NCBI GenBank assembly: GCA_019749805.1
Contig: JAIEPH010000036.1
Location: forward strand, 1 to 64,000
From: Mycobacteriaceae bacterium
GTDB lineage: Bacteria > Actinomycetota > Actinomycetes > Mycobacteriales > Mycobacteriaceae
Length of the DNA stretch: 64,000 bases
Direction: 5' to 3'
Positions 28,334 to 37,974 of the stretch are shown piece after piece. The first letter of the stretch is position 1; every line of letters starts with the position of its first letter. The notes below the pieces were generated by a model. The model saw only the letters and a list, made by a program, of their open reading frames with translations, was not told the origin of the DNA and made no database searches. The position numbers and the translations under genes were made by a program.

Positions 28334-30289
28334 ATGGAGCGGCCGTCGGATCTGACGGCCGAGTGGCTGAGCGACGCGCTCGCCATCCCGGTCACGCATT
28401 TCACGTTCGAGCGCATCGGCACCGGGCAGATGAGCGAGTGCTATCGCGTCGAGTTGACCCGCGCGGCCGGGAACGACGAGCCGTCGTCGGTGGTGTTGAA
28501 GGTGGCGGCAACCGACCCCGCGAGCAGGCAGACCGGGCTGGCACTCGGGCTTTACGAGCGCGAGGTGCGCTTCTACACCGACATCGCGCCCAACCTCGGC
28601 GGCGGGCCGGTAGCGACCTGCTATTCCGCCGGCTTCGATCCTGGGACCGGCGCCTTCCACCTGTTGCTCGGTGATGCCGCGCCCGCCGTCGTCGGCGACG
28701 AACTGCGCGGCGCGACAACCGAACAGGCGATGCTGGCGCTAGCCGAGCTGGCCCGGCTGCACGCACCGGCGTTCGGCGACGCATCGATGGCGCAGGCCGA
28801 CTGGCTCAACCGCGATGCGCCGATGAACCAGGGGTTGATCGCCACGCTGTATGCCGGATTCCTCGACCGGTACGGCGGTCGGATCGCCCCCGAGCATCGT
28901 GAGGTGTGCGAGCGCCTCGTCGGCAGTTTCGACGCGTATCTGGAGGCTGAGAGCGCCGCCGACCGGCTGATGGGCCTCGTGCACGGCGACTACCGGTTGG
29001 ACAACATGCTCTTCGGTCAGCCGGAGGCAGACCGACCGTTGACGGTCGTGGACTGGCAGACCGTCACCTGGGGCCCGGCCATGACGGACGTCGCCTACTT
29101 CCTCGGGTGCGCGCTGCCAAGCGATCTCCGCCGCGAACACTATGACGCGCTGCTGCGGGCGTACCACGACGCACTTGGCGCCGACACCGGAGTCAGCTTC
29201 GACGACGTACGTGACGGCGTGCGGCGGCAGAGTTTCTTCGGCGTGATGATGGCAATAGTCAGTTCGATGCTCGTCGCGCAGACGGAACGTGGCGACGAAA
29301 TGTTCATGACGATGCTGTCGCGACACGGCGACCACGTCCTCGACACAGGGGCGCTGGATATGTTGCCAGACCCCTCCGAAGGCGCTGCGACGCAACCGCT
29401 CACGCCTGATCCCGCCGATGAGGCGGCCCACGCCGCGGGCGACGAGCCGCTGTGGAGCGAGAGCTGGTACTTCGATTTCGCCGACCCGCAGCAGGGTATC
29501 GGCGGCTGGGTGCGGCTAGGGCTGATGCCCAACGAGAACACCACCTGGGTGAACGCGCTGTTGTGCGGTCCGGACATGCCGACCGTCGCGCTGCTCGATT
29601 TCGAGAACACCGGAGCCATCGACCTGGGCCTTGAGGCGACCGAACCGCTGCAGACCTACACGGTGAAAGTGCGGGGGAGGGCACAGGCGTACGACGATCC
29701 GTCCGCGCTCCTACATGGTCAGCCGGGCAGGCCGGTCGAGGCCACGATGGAGTTGATCTGGACGACGGTCGGCGTGCCATACCAATACCGGATCACCCCG
29801 CGATACGAGATCCCGTGCGCGGTGTCGGGCACGGTGAGCGTCGACGGCCGCGAGTACGCGCTGAACGCCGTGCCGGGCCAACGCGATCACTCCTGGGGAG
29901 TGCGCGACTGGTGGTCCATGGACTGGGTGTGGAGCGCACTGCATTTCGACGACGGCACCCACGCCCACGGCGTCGATCTCCGGATACCGGGCGCCCCGCC
30001 CATCGGCATCGGCTACATCCAGCGGCAGGACGAGCCGCTGGTCGAACTGCAGGGCGTCAGTGCGGAAGCGACGTTTGCGGGCAACGATCTGCCGGCCACG
30101 ACCACGATCACGTACACGCCGGGTGACCTCGTCGCGACCATCGACATCCGTGGACACGCGCCGGTTCTGCTGACGTCGCCCGACGGGCGGATCAGTCACT
30201 TCCCGCGTGCGTGGGCGACGGTCACCACCGCCGACGGCCGTAGGGGTGTCGGGTGGGTGGAATGGAACCGCAACCAGCCACGAGCCTGA
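28334..30289 (+). CDS. APH-like kinase fused to a DUF7064/CrtC-like beta domain
   Basis: 651 residues in two parts. Residues about 1-345 are an APH/ecdysteroid-type kinase (IGTGQMSECYRV, LVHGDYRLDNMLF, VVDWQTVTWGP). After a Pro/Ala linker, residues about 370-651 form a beta-rich domain resembling DUF7064, CrtC and Svf1-like lipocalin proteins (WSESWYFDFADPQQGIGG, GQRDHSWGVRDWWSMDWVW, HGVDLRIPGAPP). The kinase half is paralogous to the gene at 3921-4988. The substrate is unknown; a hydrophobic small molecule bound by the second domain is plausible. It lies 4 bp after the amine oxidase, so the two should be co-expressed. Confidence 0.82.
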   Translation: MERPSDLTAEWLSDALAIPVTHFTFERIGTGQMSECYRVELTRAAGNDEPSSVVLKVAATDPASRQTGLALGLYEREVRFYTDIAPNLGGGPVATCYSAGFDPGTGAFHLLLGDAAPAVVGDELRGATTEQAMLALAELARLHAPAFGDASMAQADWLNRDAPMNQGLIATLYAGFLDRYGGRIAPEHREVCERLVGSFDAYLEAESAADRLMGLVHGDYRLDNMLFGQPEADRPLTVVDWQTVTWGPAMTDVAYFLGCALPSDLRREHYDALLRAYHDALGADTGVSFDDVRDGVRRQSFFGVMMAIVSSMLVAQTERGDEMFMTMLSRHGDHVLDTGALDMLPDPSEGAATQPLTPDPADEAAHAAGDEPLWSESWYFDFADPQQGIGGWVRLGLMPNENTTWVNALLCGPDMPTVALLDFENTGAIDLGLEATEPLQTYTVKVRGRAQAYDDPSALLHGQPGRPVEATMELIWTTVGVPYQYRITPRYEIPCAVSGTVSVDGREYALNAVPGQRDHSWGVRDWWSMDWVWSALHFDDGTHAHGVDLRIPGAPPIGIGYIQRQDEPLVELQGVSAEATFAGNDLPATTTITYTPGDLVATIDIRGHAPVLLTSPDGRISHFPRAWATVTTADGRRGVGWVEWNRNQPRA

Positions 30290-30295
30290 CTCTGC

Positions 30296-30622
30296 TCAGC
30301 GCGGGCCGTACATGACGATCCCGACGCCGACGAGCGCCACCACGGCGCCCGTCACATCCCAACGGTCGGGCCGGAAGCCATCGGCGACCACGCCCCACAC
30401 CAGCGATCCTGCGATGAACACGCCGCCGTATGCGGCAAGCACCCTGCCGAAATGTGGGTCGGGCTGAAACGCTGCGACGAAACCGTACGCACCCAACGCG
30501 ACGACGCCGGCTCCGATCCATGCGAGGCCGCGGTGCTCCCTGACGCCCTGCCACACCAGCCACGCACCGCCGATCTCCAACACCGCGGCGAGGATGAACA
30601 ACGCAACCGATTTGACCACCAT
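30296..30622 (-). CDS. ynfA: YnfA-family small membrane protein (UPF0060)
   Basis: 108 residues with four membrane helices and the family pattern [18 protein letters not shown] near the start, then [37 protein letters not shown]. It resembles SMR-type transporters in size and topology; its substrate is not known. ATG at 30622 overlaps the stop of the upstream gene (TGATG); GTG at 30625 is also possible. Confidence 0.9.
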   Translation of the reverse strand: MVVKSVALFILAAVLEIGGAWLVWQGVREHRGLAWIGAGVVALGAYGFVAAFQPDPHFGRVLAAYGGVFIAGSLVWGVVADGFRPDRWDVTGAVVALVGVGIVMYGPR

Positions 30623-31521
30623 CACGTCGGCGGGCCTGCCGTGAGGTGGGCGCTGTCGTCGTTGAGGTCGTCACGGTTCAGGCCCATCGGCGTTGCCGCG
30701 GGCACATCGCCGGCGGCCACCACTTTCCGGGTGATGGGCGTCAGGCCGCGGAAGAGTGTCTCGACCTCGTCGTCGGCTAGCGCGTCGAGTGCAGTGAGCG
30801 CCAGTGTGTCGGTGGTGTCCTCGATGCGCTGTTTGAGTTCGCGACCCTGCGAGGTGAGCTCATCGTGGTCATCGAGGAGCCCACGCCGCAACAATCTGTC
30901 GCGATGGTGGGCCCATTGATCGTCGTCGTAGTCGCGGCTACGCATGATCATTTCCTTCGGTACCCCGCCGGCCACCGCGTGCAGGACGTTGCATTCGCGG
31001 CCGGAGACGCCGAGCGACGTCAACACGGCAACGTGCCCGTCTCCGCGCTGTTCACGCAGCAGCGTCACGGCATGCCATAACTTGGCCAGCGGGTCGTCGG
31101 GCCAGTCGAGTGCCATGTTGGCCGCGAACAGCGGACGGCCGTCGAGGGGAGCGCTGCGCGCAGCCTTGGCGGCGAGGTCGGCGACCGTGGCCAGATCGTC
31201 GGTGCCGACGCCGTAGCGGCGCAGCGCGTCGACCGCCGATTGTTCGCGCGCCCGCAGGGCGTCGGCCGGCGGGGCGATGTCCCACGCGGCGGGCAACGCC
31301 TTCGCCACGCGTTGCGGGGCGAAGTTGTAGAAGGTCGCCGTCACCACCTCGGCAGGCACCACGCCGAGCGGCGCCGAACGGGCGGCGAAGTACCCCATCC
31401 AGAAGCCTCGATATCCGAGCCCATCGAGAGCGGCGCGAGCTTCCGGCGCGAAGTATGTCACGGCGTGTACCGGTTCGAGTCGGTCGAAGAAGCGCCGCGC
31501 GAGCCTGGGGTCCCTGTCCAT
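30622..31521 (-). CDS. SCO6745-family helical protein
   Basis: 299 residues of the actinobacterial SCO6745 family. The N-terminal part ([21 protein letters not shown]) and the C-terminal winged-helix-like segment ([34 protein letters not shown]) suggest a MarR-like DNA-binding half; the family has no firm function. It is translationally coupled to ynfA. ATG at 31521 leaves 8 bp to the upstream gntR-like gene on the same strand, so co-transcription with gntR is possible. Confidence 0.8.
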   Translation of the reverse strand: MDRDPRLARRFFDRLEPVHAVTYFAPEARAALDGLGYRGFWMGYFAARSAPLGVVPAEVVTATFYNFAPQRVAKALPAAWDIAPPADALRAREQSAVDALRRYGVGTDDLATVADLAAKAARSAPLDGRPLFAANMALDWPDDPLAKLWHAVTLLREQRGDGHVAVLTSLGVSGRECNVLHAVAGGVPKEMIMRSRDYDDDQWAHHRDRLLRRGLLDDHDELTSQGRELKQRIEDTTDTLALTALDALADDEVETLFRGLTPITRKVVAAGDVPAATPMGLNRDDLNDDSAHLTAGPPT

Positions 31522-31529
31522 ACCCCCAG

Positions 31530-32264
31530 TTAACCATTAGGCCTTTGGCTGGCCCGGGGCGAAAACTCTTCGGTCACAGCGGATGCCGCCTCGTCGATGA
31601 TCGCCCGCATGGCGCGCTCGGCAGCGGTCTCGTCGCGCAGTCTGATGGCACGTGCGACCTCGTCGTGCAGCGCGATGGCAGCGGGGTTCGGGATGTCGGG
31701 CATCATGCCGTGGTGGGTCCGGCCGGTGAGCACCTCAGCGACCACACCATTCAGGGCGCGGAACATCTCGTTGCCACTGGCCTCTAGCATCGTCTGATGG
31801 AAGATCTTGTCGGCCAACAGGTATGCGTCGAGGTCGCCGGACCGTCCATGCACAACCATGTCCGAAACTGCGGCCGCCATGATGCGGCACTGATGAGGGT
31901 CGGCTCGCCGCGCGGCGAGCGCCGCGGCGGCGGGTTCGAAGCCTCGCCGTAACTCCGAGAGGGACAGCAGCTGTGCGGCCCGGTCGCCCGACTCGAGCCG
32001 CCACCGAATCACGATGGGGTCGAAGACGTTCCATTTGCTGGCGGGCTGGATCGTGATGCCCACCCGGCGGCGGGACTCCACCATGCCCATGGACTCGAGT
32101 ACCCGAACCGCTTCGCGCACGACGCTGCGGGAGACACCGTGCTGCGCGCTCACCCCGTCGAGCGTGATGACCTGACCGGCCGAATATTCACCAGACACGA
32201 TCGCGGTGCCCAGAGCGGAGAGCAAACCCCCGTGCAGAGCGCCGACGATTGGTTGAGACACCAC
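31530..32264 (-). CDS. gntR: GntR/FadR-family (FCD) repressor of gluconate genes
   Basis: About 244 residues. An N-terminal winged helix (ITLDGVSAQHGVSRSVVREAVRVLESMGMVESRRRVG) is followed by an FCD ligand domain with metal-site candidates (Asp and His in DAYLLADKIFHQTML, HDEVARAI). It is divergent from gntK-gntP across 124 bp that hold a near-perfect operator, so it is the likely gluconate-responsive repressor. The start is GTG (32264, or 32261); an AGGA lies upstream. Confidence 0.88.
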   Translation of the reverse strand: MVSQPIVGALHGGLLSALGTAIVSGEYSAGQVITLDGVSAQHGVSRSVVREAVRVLESMGMVESRRRVGITIQPASKWNVFDPIVIRWRLESGDRAAQLLSLSELRRGFEPAAAALAARRADPHQCRIMAAAVSDMVVHGRSGDLDAYLLADKIFHQTMLEASGNEMFRALNGVVAEVLTGRTHHGMMPDIPNPAAIALHDEVARAIRLRDETAAERAMRAIIDEAASAVTEEFSPRASQRPNG

Positions 32265-32304
32265 CTATACATCCTGTCATAGACGTTGCTGGCGTTGTTA
32301 AAAA

Positions 32305-32337
32305 CATATGATTGCGAATGATACTTGCAATCATATG
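32305..32337. promoter_or_regulatory. gntR-gntK operator palindrome
   Basis: Two perfect 11-bp arms, CATATGATTGC and GCAATCATATG, are separated by 11 bp in the centre of the divergent gntR-gntK region. The spacer and the arms give two ATGAT-type half-sites per arm, as expected for a dimeric GntR regulator controlling both directions. Confidence 0.75.
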
Positions 32338-32388
32338 ACGATTGAGGCATCCTGTGTGACGTCAAGCACAACGGGGTAGGTGGAGAAG

Positions 32389-32904
32389 ATGGCGTCACCA
32401 ATCGTCGCAATGGGCGTCTCGGGTTCGGGTAAATCGACTGTTGGAGCGGCGCTGGCGCAGCGCCTCCGGGTGCCGTTCGCCGATGCCGACGACTTCCATC
32501 CGCCGGCCAACATCGCAAAGATGACCGCGGGCGAGCCGCTGAATGACGATGACCGGTATCCCTGGCTGGAGGCCATCGGGCAGTGGCTGGCCGAGCGCTG
32601 CGAATCCGGCGGTGTGATGAGCTGTTCAGCCCTGAAACACAAATACCGCGACCAGCTCCGCCGCCACTGCCCAAATGTCGAGTTTCTCCATCTGAGCGGC
32701 ACCCCCGAGGTCATCGCTAGACGCCAGGCCAGCCGCCCCGGCCACTTCATGCCTGCTTCGCTGTTGGCCTCGCAGTTCGAAACGCTCGAGCCTCTCGGCG
32801 ATGACGAACGCGGCCTAGCCATCGATGTCGACCAGAACATCGACGCCATCGTCGACACCTACGTCTCTCAAACTGCTACGCGCACAACCGAACAGGAGTT
32901 CTAG
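32389..32904 (+). CDS. gntK: gluconokinase
   Basis: A 171-residue GntK-type kinase that phosphorylates gluconate to 6-phosphogluconate. The P-loop GVSGSGKST is at 9-17, and substrate motifs DADDFHPPANIAKM and SCSALKHKYRDQLR match the family. ATG at 32389 is preceded by AGGTGGAG. The TAG overlaps the GTG of gntP, so it is a two-gene operon with the permease. It feeds the oxidative pentose phosphate pathway. Confidence 0.95.
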   Translation: MASPIVAMGVSGSGKSTVGAALAQRLRVPFADADDFHPPANIAKMTAGEPLNDDDRYPWLEAIGQWLAERCESGGVMSCSALKHKYRDQLRRHCPNVEFLHLSGTPEVIARRQASRPGHFMPASLLASQFETLEPLGDDERGLAIDVDQNIDAIVDTYVSQTATRTTEQEF

Positions 32905-34361
32905 TGGAAGCGATCGAACCGGCATACGGCACCGCCACGCTCTTAGTCATTGCAGCGGTGGCAGTCGCCGTCCTGCTGTTCCTGATCATGAAGGTGAAGC
33001 TGCACGCGTTTGTGTCGCTCGTGTTGGTGAGTGTGCTGACGGCACTGGCTGCCGGCATTCCCGTCGGCGACGTGCCCGACGCGCTGTCGTTCGGCTTCTC
33101 CAACACCCTCGGCTCGGTGGCCCTTCTGGTCGGCTTCGGTGTCATGATCGGCCGACTCCTCGAAATCACCGGCGGAGCACAGGTTCTCGCCGACACACTG
33201 ATCGGCAGGTTCGGTGAGAAGCGTGCACCGTTAGCGCTTGGCATCGCCGCGCTGATCTTCGGCTTCCCGATATTCTTCGATGCCGGTCTCGTGGTCTTCC
33301 TGCCGATCATCATGACGGTCGCACGGCGCTTCGGCGGCTCGCTCCTGCTGTACGCCTTCCCAGCCGCCGGTGCCTTCGCCGCGATGCACGCGATAGTTCC
33401 GCCTCATCCAGGACCGGTCGCCGCGGCGGAAGCACTCGAAGCCAACATCGGGCTGACGTTGCTCGTCGGCGCGCCCGTCGCCGTCGTCTCCTGGTATATC
33501 GGCGCCTTCCTCGTCTCCCAATTCATCGGGCGCCGTGTACATGTCGACATCCCCGAGGCACTGTTCGGTCCGATGAACGGCGGCCGCGAGGTGGTCACCG
33601 ATAACGATGCCGACGCTGACAACGACGGCGTTGGCGCGGGTCCAGGTCAGACGGTTACGCAGGCCCCCGCCCGGAAGGCGCCGGCGTTCGCGACAGTGCT
33701 TGGCATATTGCTGCTGCCGTTCTTCTTGATCTCGTTCAACACCGTGCTCAAGACCCTGACCACCGCAGGGGTGATCGAAGAAGGTGCGGCCTGGGCCGAG
33801 TACCTCATGCTGATCGGGAACACCTCTGTCGCATTGCTCATCACGGTGCTCGTGGCCACCCTGGTGCTGGGACTGCGCGACCGGTCGATGGCCGGGGTCA
33901 GCGACATCTTCGACAACGCCCTCGGCCCGATCTGTACCGTCATCCTGATCACCGGCGCCGGCGGCATGTTCGGAGGCGTGTTGCGGCTGAGCGGCATCGG
34001 AGACGCGCTGAGCGGCTCACTCTCGAATCTGGGAATGTCGCTGATACTCCAGGCTTTCATCATCGCCACATTGCTTCGGGTCGCCCAGGGCTCGGCGACC
34101 GTCGCGATAACGACGACGGCCGGCCTCCTTGGCGCAGCCGCAGCCGAGGCGAGCTTGAGCAGCTTTCATCTCACGCTGTTGGTAGTCGCCATCGCTGCGG
34201 GAGCCACCGTACTTTCGCACGTCAACGATTCGGGTTTCTGGCTGGTGAGTCGTTTCTTCGGTATGGACGTGAAGACGACGCTGAAAACGTGGACGGTGAT
34301 GGAGACGACGCTTGGCGCCACCGCCTTTGTGATTGCTCTGGTGCTGTGGGTCATCACCTGA
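32904..34361 (+). CDS. gntP: gluconate:H+ symporter (GntP family)
   Basis: A 485-residue integral membrane protein with about 12-14 helices, and family segments such as FGFPIFFDAGLVVFLPII, AFAAMHAIVPPHPGPVAAAE and LSHVNDSGFWLVSRFFGMD. A hydrophilic Asp/Asn-rich loop (about 232-246, DNDADADNDG) lies centrally. It imports gluconate for GntK. GTG start at 32904 overlaps the gntK stop. Confidence 0.94.
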   Translation: MEAIEPAYGTATLLVIAAVAVAVLLFLIMKVKLHAFVSLVLVSVLTALAAGIPVGDVPDALSFGFSNTLGSVALLVGFGVMIGRLLEITGGAQVLADTLIGRFGEKRAPLALGIAALIFGFPIFFDAGLVVFLPIIMTVARRFGGSLLLYAFPAAGAFAAMHAIVPPHPGPVAAAEALEANIGLTLLVGAPVAVVSWYIGAFLVSQFIGRRVHVDIPEALFGPMNGGREVVTDNDADADNDGVGAGPGQTVTQAPARKAPAFATVLGILLLPFFLISFNTVLKTLTTAGVIEEGAAWAEYLMLIGNTSVALLITVLVATLVLGLRDRSMAGVSDIFDNALGPICTVILITGAGGMFGGVLRLSGIGDALSGSLSNLGMSLILQAFIIATLLRVAQGSATVAITTTAGLLGAAAAEASLSSFHLTLLVVAIAAGATVLSHVNDSGFWLVSRFFGMDVKTTLKTWTVMETTLGATAFVIALVLWVIT

Positions 34362-34370
34362 CCCGAGGCG

Positions 34371-34862
34371 TCAACTCTTGAGAACCTGAGTTCCGCCAGC
34401 GAGCTCGTCGTGCTTGCCCTGCTTGGTCGGGCTGCCGTTGATGGTCACTGCGATGATGATGATCGCGACGACTCCCAGCAGACCGCCGACGAAAGGAATG
34501 ATCGGCAGCAGGGTCCACGAGTTGCGGATCGCCGACTGCGCGGGGGTCGGCTTGGGTGCGCCGGCCGGACCGTGGACGCTGAGGCCGAGCAGCTTCTTGC
34601 CGGGTGTCGCCCCGATGGAGACCTCGAACGCGACGAAGTACACGAAGGTGAGCACGCCGGTGAACAGCCCAGTCGCCCAGAAGTTCGACAGCGTGTCCGT
34701 GAGGAAAATCAGGGCATAGCTGACGATGGCGACCAGGATGCCGTCGATGACTCGGGCGAGCCAACGCCATAGCAATCCGCCGGGCTGCTGCCCCCCGGCG
34801 GGTGGGTAGCCACCTTGCTGACCGTATTGGCCCGGCTGAGGGTTGTAGTCAGGGGATGTCAT
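34371..34862 (-). CDS. RDD-family membrane protein
   Basis: 163 residues. A Gly/Pro/Gln/Tyr-rich N-terminus (about 1-28) precedes the RDD signature (RWLARVIDGILVAIV) and three membrane helices, with the family motif GATPGKKLLGLSV in the loop. The biological role of RDD proteins is variable; some are Na+ antiporters, most are unknown. It is convergent with gntP. Confidence 0.87.
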   Translation of the reverse strand: MTSPDYNPQPGQYGQQGGYPPAGGQQPGGLLWRWLARVIDGILVAIVSYALIFLTDTLSNFWATGLFTGVLTFVYFVAFEVSIGATPGKKLLGLSVHGPAGAPKPTPAQSAIRNSWTLLPIIPFVGGLLGVVAIIIIAVTINGSPTKQGKHDELAGGTQVLKS

Positions 34863-34968
34863 CTCGCACTCCTCGCGTCCGCTGCGCGGAAGGCGAATCC
34901 AACCGCGGGGATGGTGGAGTCAATCTACAACTGTTGTCGCGCGAACGCGCCTGTTCAGCGCACGATGA

Positions 34969-35922
34969 TCAATTCAGACGCTTGCGTTCCTGCTTGATCT
35001 GCTTCCGCGCCTGCTTGACCTGTTTGCGGCTCTGTTTGCGCGCGGTGTCGGCTAAATCCGTTGCGCGGTCACGTGCGGTCTCAGCCAATTCCGGCGCACG
35101 GTCGCGGGCAACCTCTGCCAATTCCCACCCGCGATCACGCGCGACATCGGCGATTTCAGCGCTGCGCCTGCGCGCCAGCTCCGCAAACTCGGGTCCCCGC
35201 TCGCGGGCAACGTCGGCGATCTCGGCGCCGCGCCTGCGCGCCAGCTCCGCAAACTCGGGTCCCCGCTCGCGGGCAACGTCGGCGATCTCGGCGCCGCGCT
35301 TACGCGCCAGCTCCGCGAACTCAGGTGCACGCTCGCGAGCGACGTGAGCGAACTCGCGGCCGCGTTCGGCACCGATCTGCAGTCCGTGACCGACCTTCTC
35401 GGCGAGCGGGCTGTCGGCGAGCGCTCCACCGGTCGCCGCACCGACGGGCAACGCGGCGCTGACGGCGTCGGAAACCTTGTGGGCGGCGCGACGGCCGCGC
35501 CATCCCAGCGACGGTTTGCCCTCGGTGTCGACGGCGGCGATGATCAACCCGCCGATGAGGCTGATGTCGGTGAGGAAAGCACGACGCTCATCGGCTTTGC
35601 GCTGGGGATCCGTCTCATTCCAGAAGGTGTGCCCGCCAAGGCTTCCCGGCACCACGCTGAGCGCAAGCGCAGCCGATGCCAACCGGGGCAACTTGCCGCT
35701 GGCGAGCAGTAGGCCACCGCCGATCTGAACTGCGGCGTTGACCCGTGCCACGGTCTCGGCGTTGTGCGGGACATTGGTACCGACGGGGTCGGGCAGTTTG
35801 CTCAGCCCCTCGAGCGTGGGACGGGCCGCATCGGCGGCGGGCTTGGGGCTGCGCAGGGCATCGACGCCACGGGCGATGAAAGCCGCCGACAGCATGGGAC
35901 GGGCAACACGTCGGATCAACAT
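34969..35922 (-). CDS. DoxX-family membrane protein with ten 11-residue repeats
   Basis: 317 residues. The first ~135 are a DoxX-like membrane domain ([55 protein letters not shown]). Residues 187-296 are ten consecutive 11-mers with the pattern R-G/A-x-E-hydrophobic-A-x-x-A-R-E/D/R/K. Residues 297-317 form a Lys/Arg/Gln-rich tail. The repeats would make a long, highly charged amphipathic helix. ATG at 35922 is preferred; GTG at 35928 is possible. The function is unknown. Confidence 0.85.
   Translation of the reverse strand: MLIRRVARPMLSAAFIARGVDALRSPKPAADAARPTLEGLSKLPDPVGTNVPHNAETVARVNAAVQIGGGLLLASGKLPRLASAALALSVVPGSLGGHTFWNETDPQRKADERRAFLTDISLIGGLIIAAVDTEGKPSLGWRGRRAAHKVSDAVSAALPVGAATGGALADSPLAEKVGHGLQIGAERGREFAHVARERAPEFAELARKRGAEIADVARERGPEFAELARRRGAEIADVARERGPEFAELARRRSAEIADVARDRGWELAEVARDRAPELAETARDRATDLADTARKQSRKQVKQARKQIKQERKRLN
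35035..35364 (-). repeat. 33-bp (11-residue) tandem repeats, ten copies
   Basis: Ten 33-bp units encode the hendecads of the DoxX-family gene. Alternating units read [11 protein letters not shown] and [11 protein letters not shown]. Units 3-4 and 5-6 are nearly identical as a 66-bp block, which indicates recent duplication. Confidence 0.9.
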
Positions 35923-35958
35923 GGCCACCGTGTTCCCCGGGCCGAGGCGTCACAAACG

Positions 35959-36468
35959 TCAATAGGTCGGGTCGCGCAGGTCCCTGTCCCGCAGGGGCAG
36001 CGCATACCAGAACGCGATCAGCGCCACCAGAGTGCAACCGCCGGCGATCCAGGCGCCGGTTCTGCCGACCACACTGTCGAAGATCACCACAGCGACTCCG
36101 GACAGCGCTGTGCCCAGCAACATGATGCCGACTTCGGCGTATCGATGGGAAACCGCGACCAGCGTCTCGAGGCGGTGCCGCCGGAACAGTACGCGATGCA
36201 TGCTGACTGGCGCGACCAGCAGCACCGTCGCACCGAGCGAACAACCGACCGTCGCCAAATAGACGATGCGCATCACGACATCCAGGTCGGCGAAGCGCGG
36301 CTGGAACGGCAGGATGAGCAGGAACCCGGTCAGCAGCTGAACACCGGTCTGGGCGACTCGAAGTTCCTGCAACAGACTCGACCAGTTGCGGTCCAGCCGT
36401 TCGGCTTCCGTCTCGTCGCGGTCGCCATCCCCACGCCCCCCGTCGCTGCCGGGATGTTCGCTGGTCAC
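35959..36468 (-). CDS. DUF6328-type membrane protein
   Basis: About 169 residues. A charged N-terminus ([18 protein letters not shown]) precedes four membrane helices ([73 protein letters not shown]) and the motif [11 protein letters not shown]. It resembles the actinobacterial DUF6328 family. GTG at 36468 is the likely start; the longer frame would extend into the promoter of the kinase gene. Confidence 0.78.
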   Translation of the reverse strand: MTSEHPGSDGGRGDGDRDETEAERLDRNWSSLLQELRVAQTGVQLLTGFLLILPFQPRFADLDVVMRIVYLATVGCSLGATVLLVAPVSMHRVLFRRHRLETLVAVSHRYAEVGIMLLGTALSGVAVVIFDSVVGRTGAWIAGGCTLVALIAFWYALPLRDRDLRDPTY

Positions 36469-36579
36469 CAATGTATTGTCCCACCGCAACCCGGCACCTA
36501 CGACCGATTGGCAGTACGCCACCATGTAACAACTGCCGCTCTGTGCGCACTGCGTACTCATCGGCGTAGCGTCGGCTAC

Positions 36580-37974
36580 GTGGCTCTCGTCGCGGGCGTT
36601 GATTCATCCACCCAGTCCTGCAAGGTCCTCATTTGCGACGCGGACACCGGCGCGGTCGTCCGCTCGGCAAGCTCGCCGCATCCGGACGGCACCGAGATCG
36701 ATCCGCAGCAATGGTGGTCGGCGCTGCAAGCGGCCGTAACCGCCGCGGGCGGACTCGATGACGTGGCGGCGGTCTCCGTCAGCGCGCAGCAGCACGGCAT
36801 GGTGTGTCTCGACAGCGCGGGTGACGTTGTACGAGATGCACTGCTGTGGAATGACACTCGGTCGAGCACCGCCGCCGATGCGCTCGTCGCCGAATTGGGC
36901 GCGCAGGAATGGGCAAAACGCATCGGCGTGGTGCCCGTCGCCGCGATCACGGCGACGAAATTGCGTTGGCTCGCCGATCACGAACCCGCGCACGCCGATG
37001 CGACGGCCGCGGTGTGCCTGCCGCACGACTGGCTGACCTGGCGGCTGAGCGGCTCGACTGACATCGCCGATCTACGCACCGATCGAAGCGACGCGAGCGG
37101 CACCGGCTACTTCTCATCGGAGTCCGGCAGCTATCAATTCGACCTGCTCGAAATGGCGATGCGGGGCCGGCGGCCCGAAGTTCCCGCCGTGCTGGGTCCT
37201 TCGCAAGCGGCAGGATCCACTTCGGCTGGTGCGGTCCTCGGGCCGGGCGCCGGGGACAACGCGGGGGCGGCCCTCGGACTAGGCGCCGAGCCCGGTGATT
37301 GCGTCGTCTCACTCGGCACGTCGGGCGTCGTGAGCGCCGTGGGTGACGTGGCGCCGCACGATCCCGACGGGATCGTGGCGGGCTTCGCCGATGCAACCGG
37401 TCGCCAGTTGCCGCTTGTCTGCACGCTCAACGGCGCCCCGGTACTTGCCGCAGTAGGCGCGATGCTCGGCGTTGACTTCGACGAGTTGGATCGGTTGGCG
37501 ATGTCGGCGGAACCCGGTGCCGGCGGGTTGACGCTGGTGCCGTACTTCGAAGGTGAACGCTCACCGAACTTGCCGTCGGCTGCGGGGGCGATGCACGGTA
37601 TGACCACCCGAAACCTCAACGCCGCCAATATCGCCCGCGCCGCCGTCGAAGGTCTGCTCAGCTCGATGGCCTATTGCATCGACAGGATCACCGAACACGG
37701 CGTCGACGTCAATCGCATCATCCTGATAGGCGGGGGAGCGCGGTCGGGGGCGGTGCGTCATATCGCGTCCGCACTGTTGGGGGCACCTGTACATGTGCCA
37801 ACACCCGCGGAGTACGTCGCACTGGGCGCGGCGCGCCAGGCGGCCTGGACACTCTCTCAAGATGATTCGCCGCCGGTATGGTCGTTCGGGATCACGACCA
37901 CGTACACGGCAGCCCCGACGCCGCACGTACTCGATCAGTACCGCGCCGCGCAGCCGTTGACGCTCGGGCAGTGA
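36580..37974 (+). CDS. xylB: xylulokinase-like FGGY carbohydrate kinase
   Basis: A 464-residue FGGY kinase. The N-terminal motif [29 protein letters not shown] and ALLWNDTRS are XylB-like, and the C-terminal ATP domain has [20 protein letters not shown]. It most likely phosphorylates D-xylulose or a related ketose. GTG at 36580 was chosen at the family N-terminus; a frame open from 35764 is not coding. The stop overlaps the start of the MBL gene (GTGA). Confidence 0.88.
   Translation: MALVAGVDSSTQSCKVLICDADTGAVVRSASSPHPDGTEIDPQQWWSALQAAVTAAGGLDDVAAVSVSAQQHGMVCLDSAGDVVRDALLWNDTRSSTAADALVAELGAQEWAKRIGVVPVAAITATKLRWLADHEPAHADATAAVCLPHDWLTWRLSGSTDIADLRTDRSDASGTGYFSSESGSYQFDLLEMAMRGRRPEVPAVLGPSQAAGSTSAGAVLGPGAGDNAGAALGLGAEPGDCVVSLGTSGVVSAVGDVAPHDPDGIVAGFADATGRQLPLVCTLNGAPVLAAVGAMLGVDFDELDRLAMSAEPGAGGLTLVPYFEGERSPNLPSAAGAMHGMTTRNLNAANIARAAVEGLLSSMAYCIDRITEHGVDVNRIILIGGGARSGAVRHIASALLGAPVHVPTPAEYVALGAARQAAWTLSQDDSPPVWSFGITTTYTAAPTPHVLDQYRAAQPLTLGQ

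Noticed and set aside
35764-36579. A long N-terminal extension of the xylulokinase frame
   Set aside because: The extension runs antisense to two membrane-protein genes and shows no family similarity. The kinase N-terminus begins at GTG 36580.
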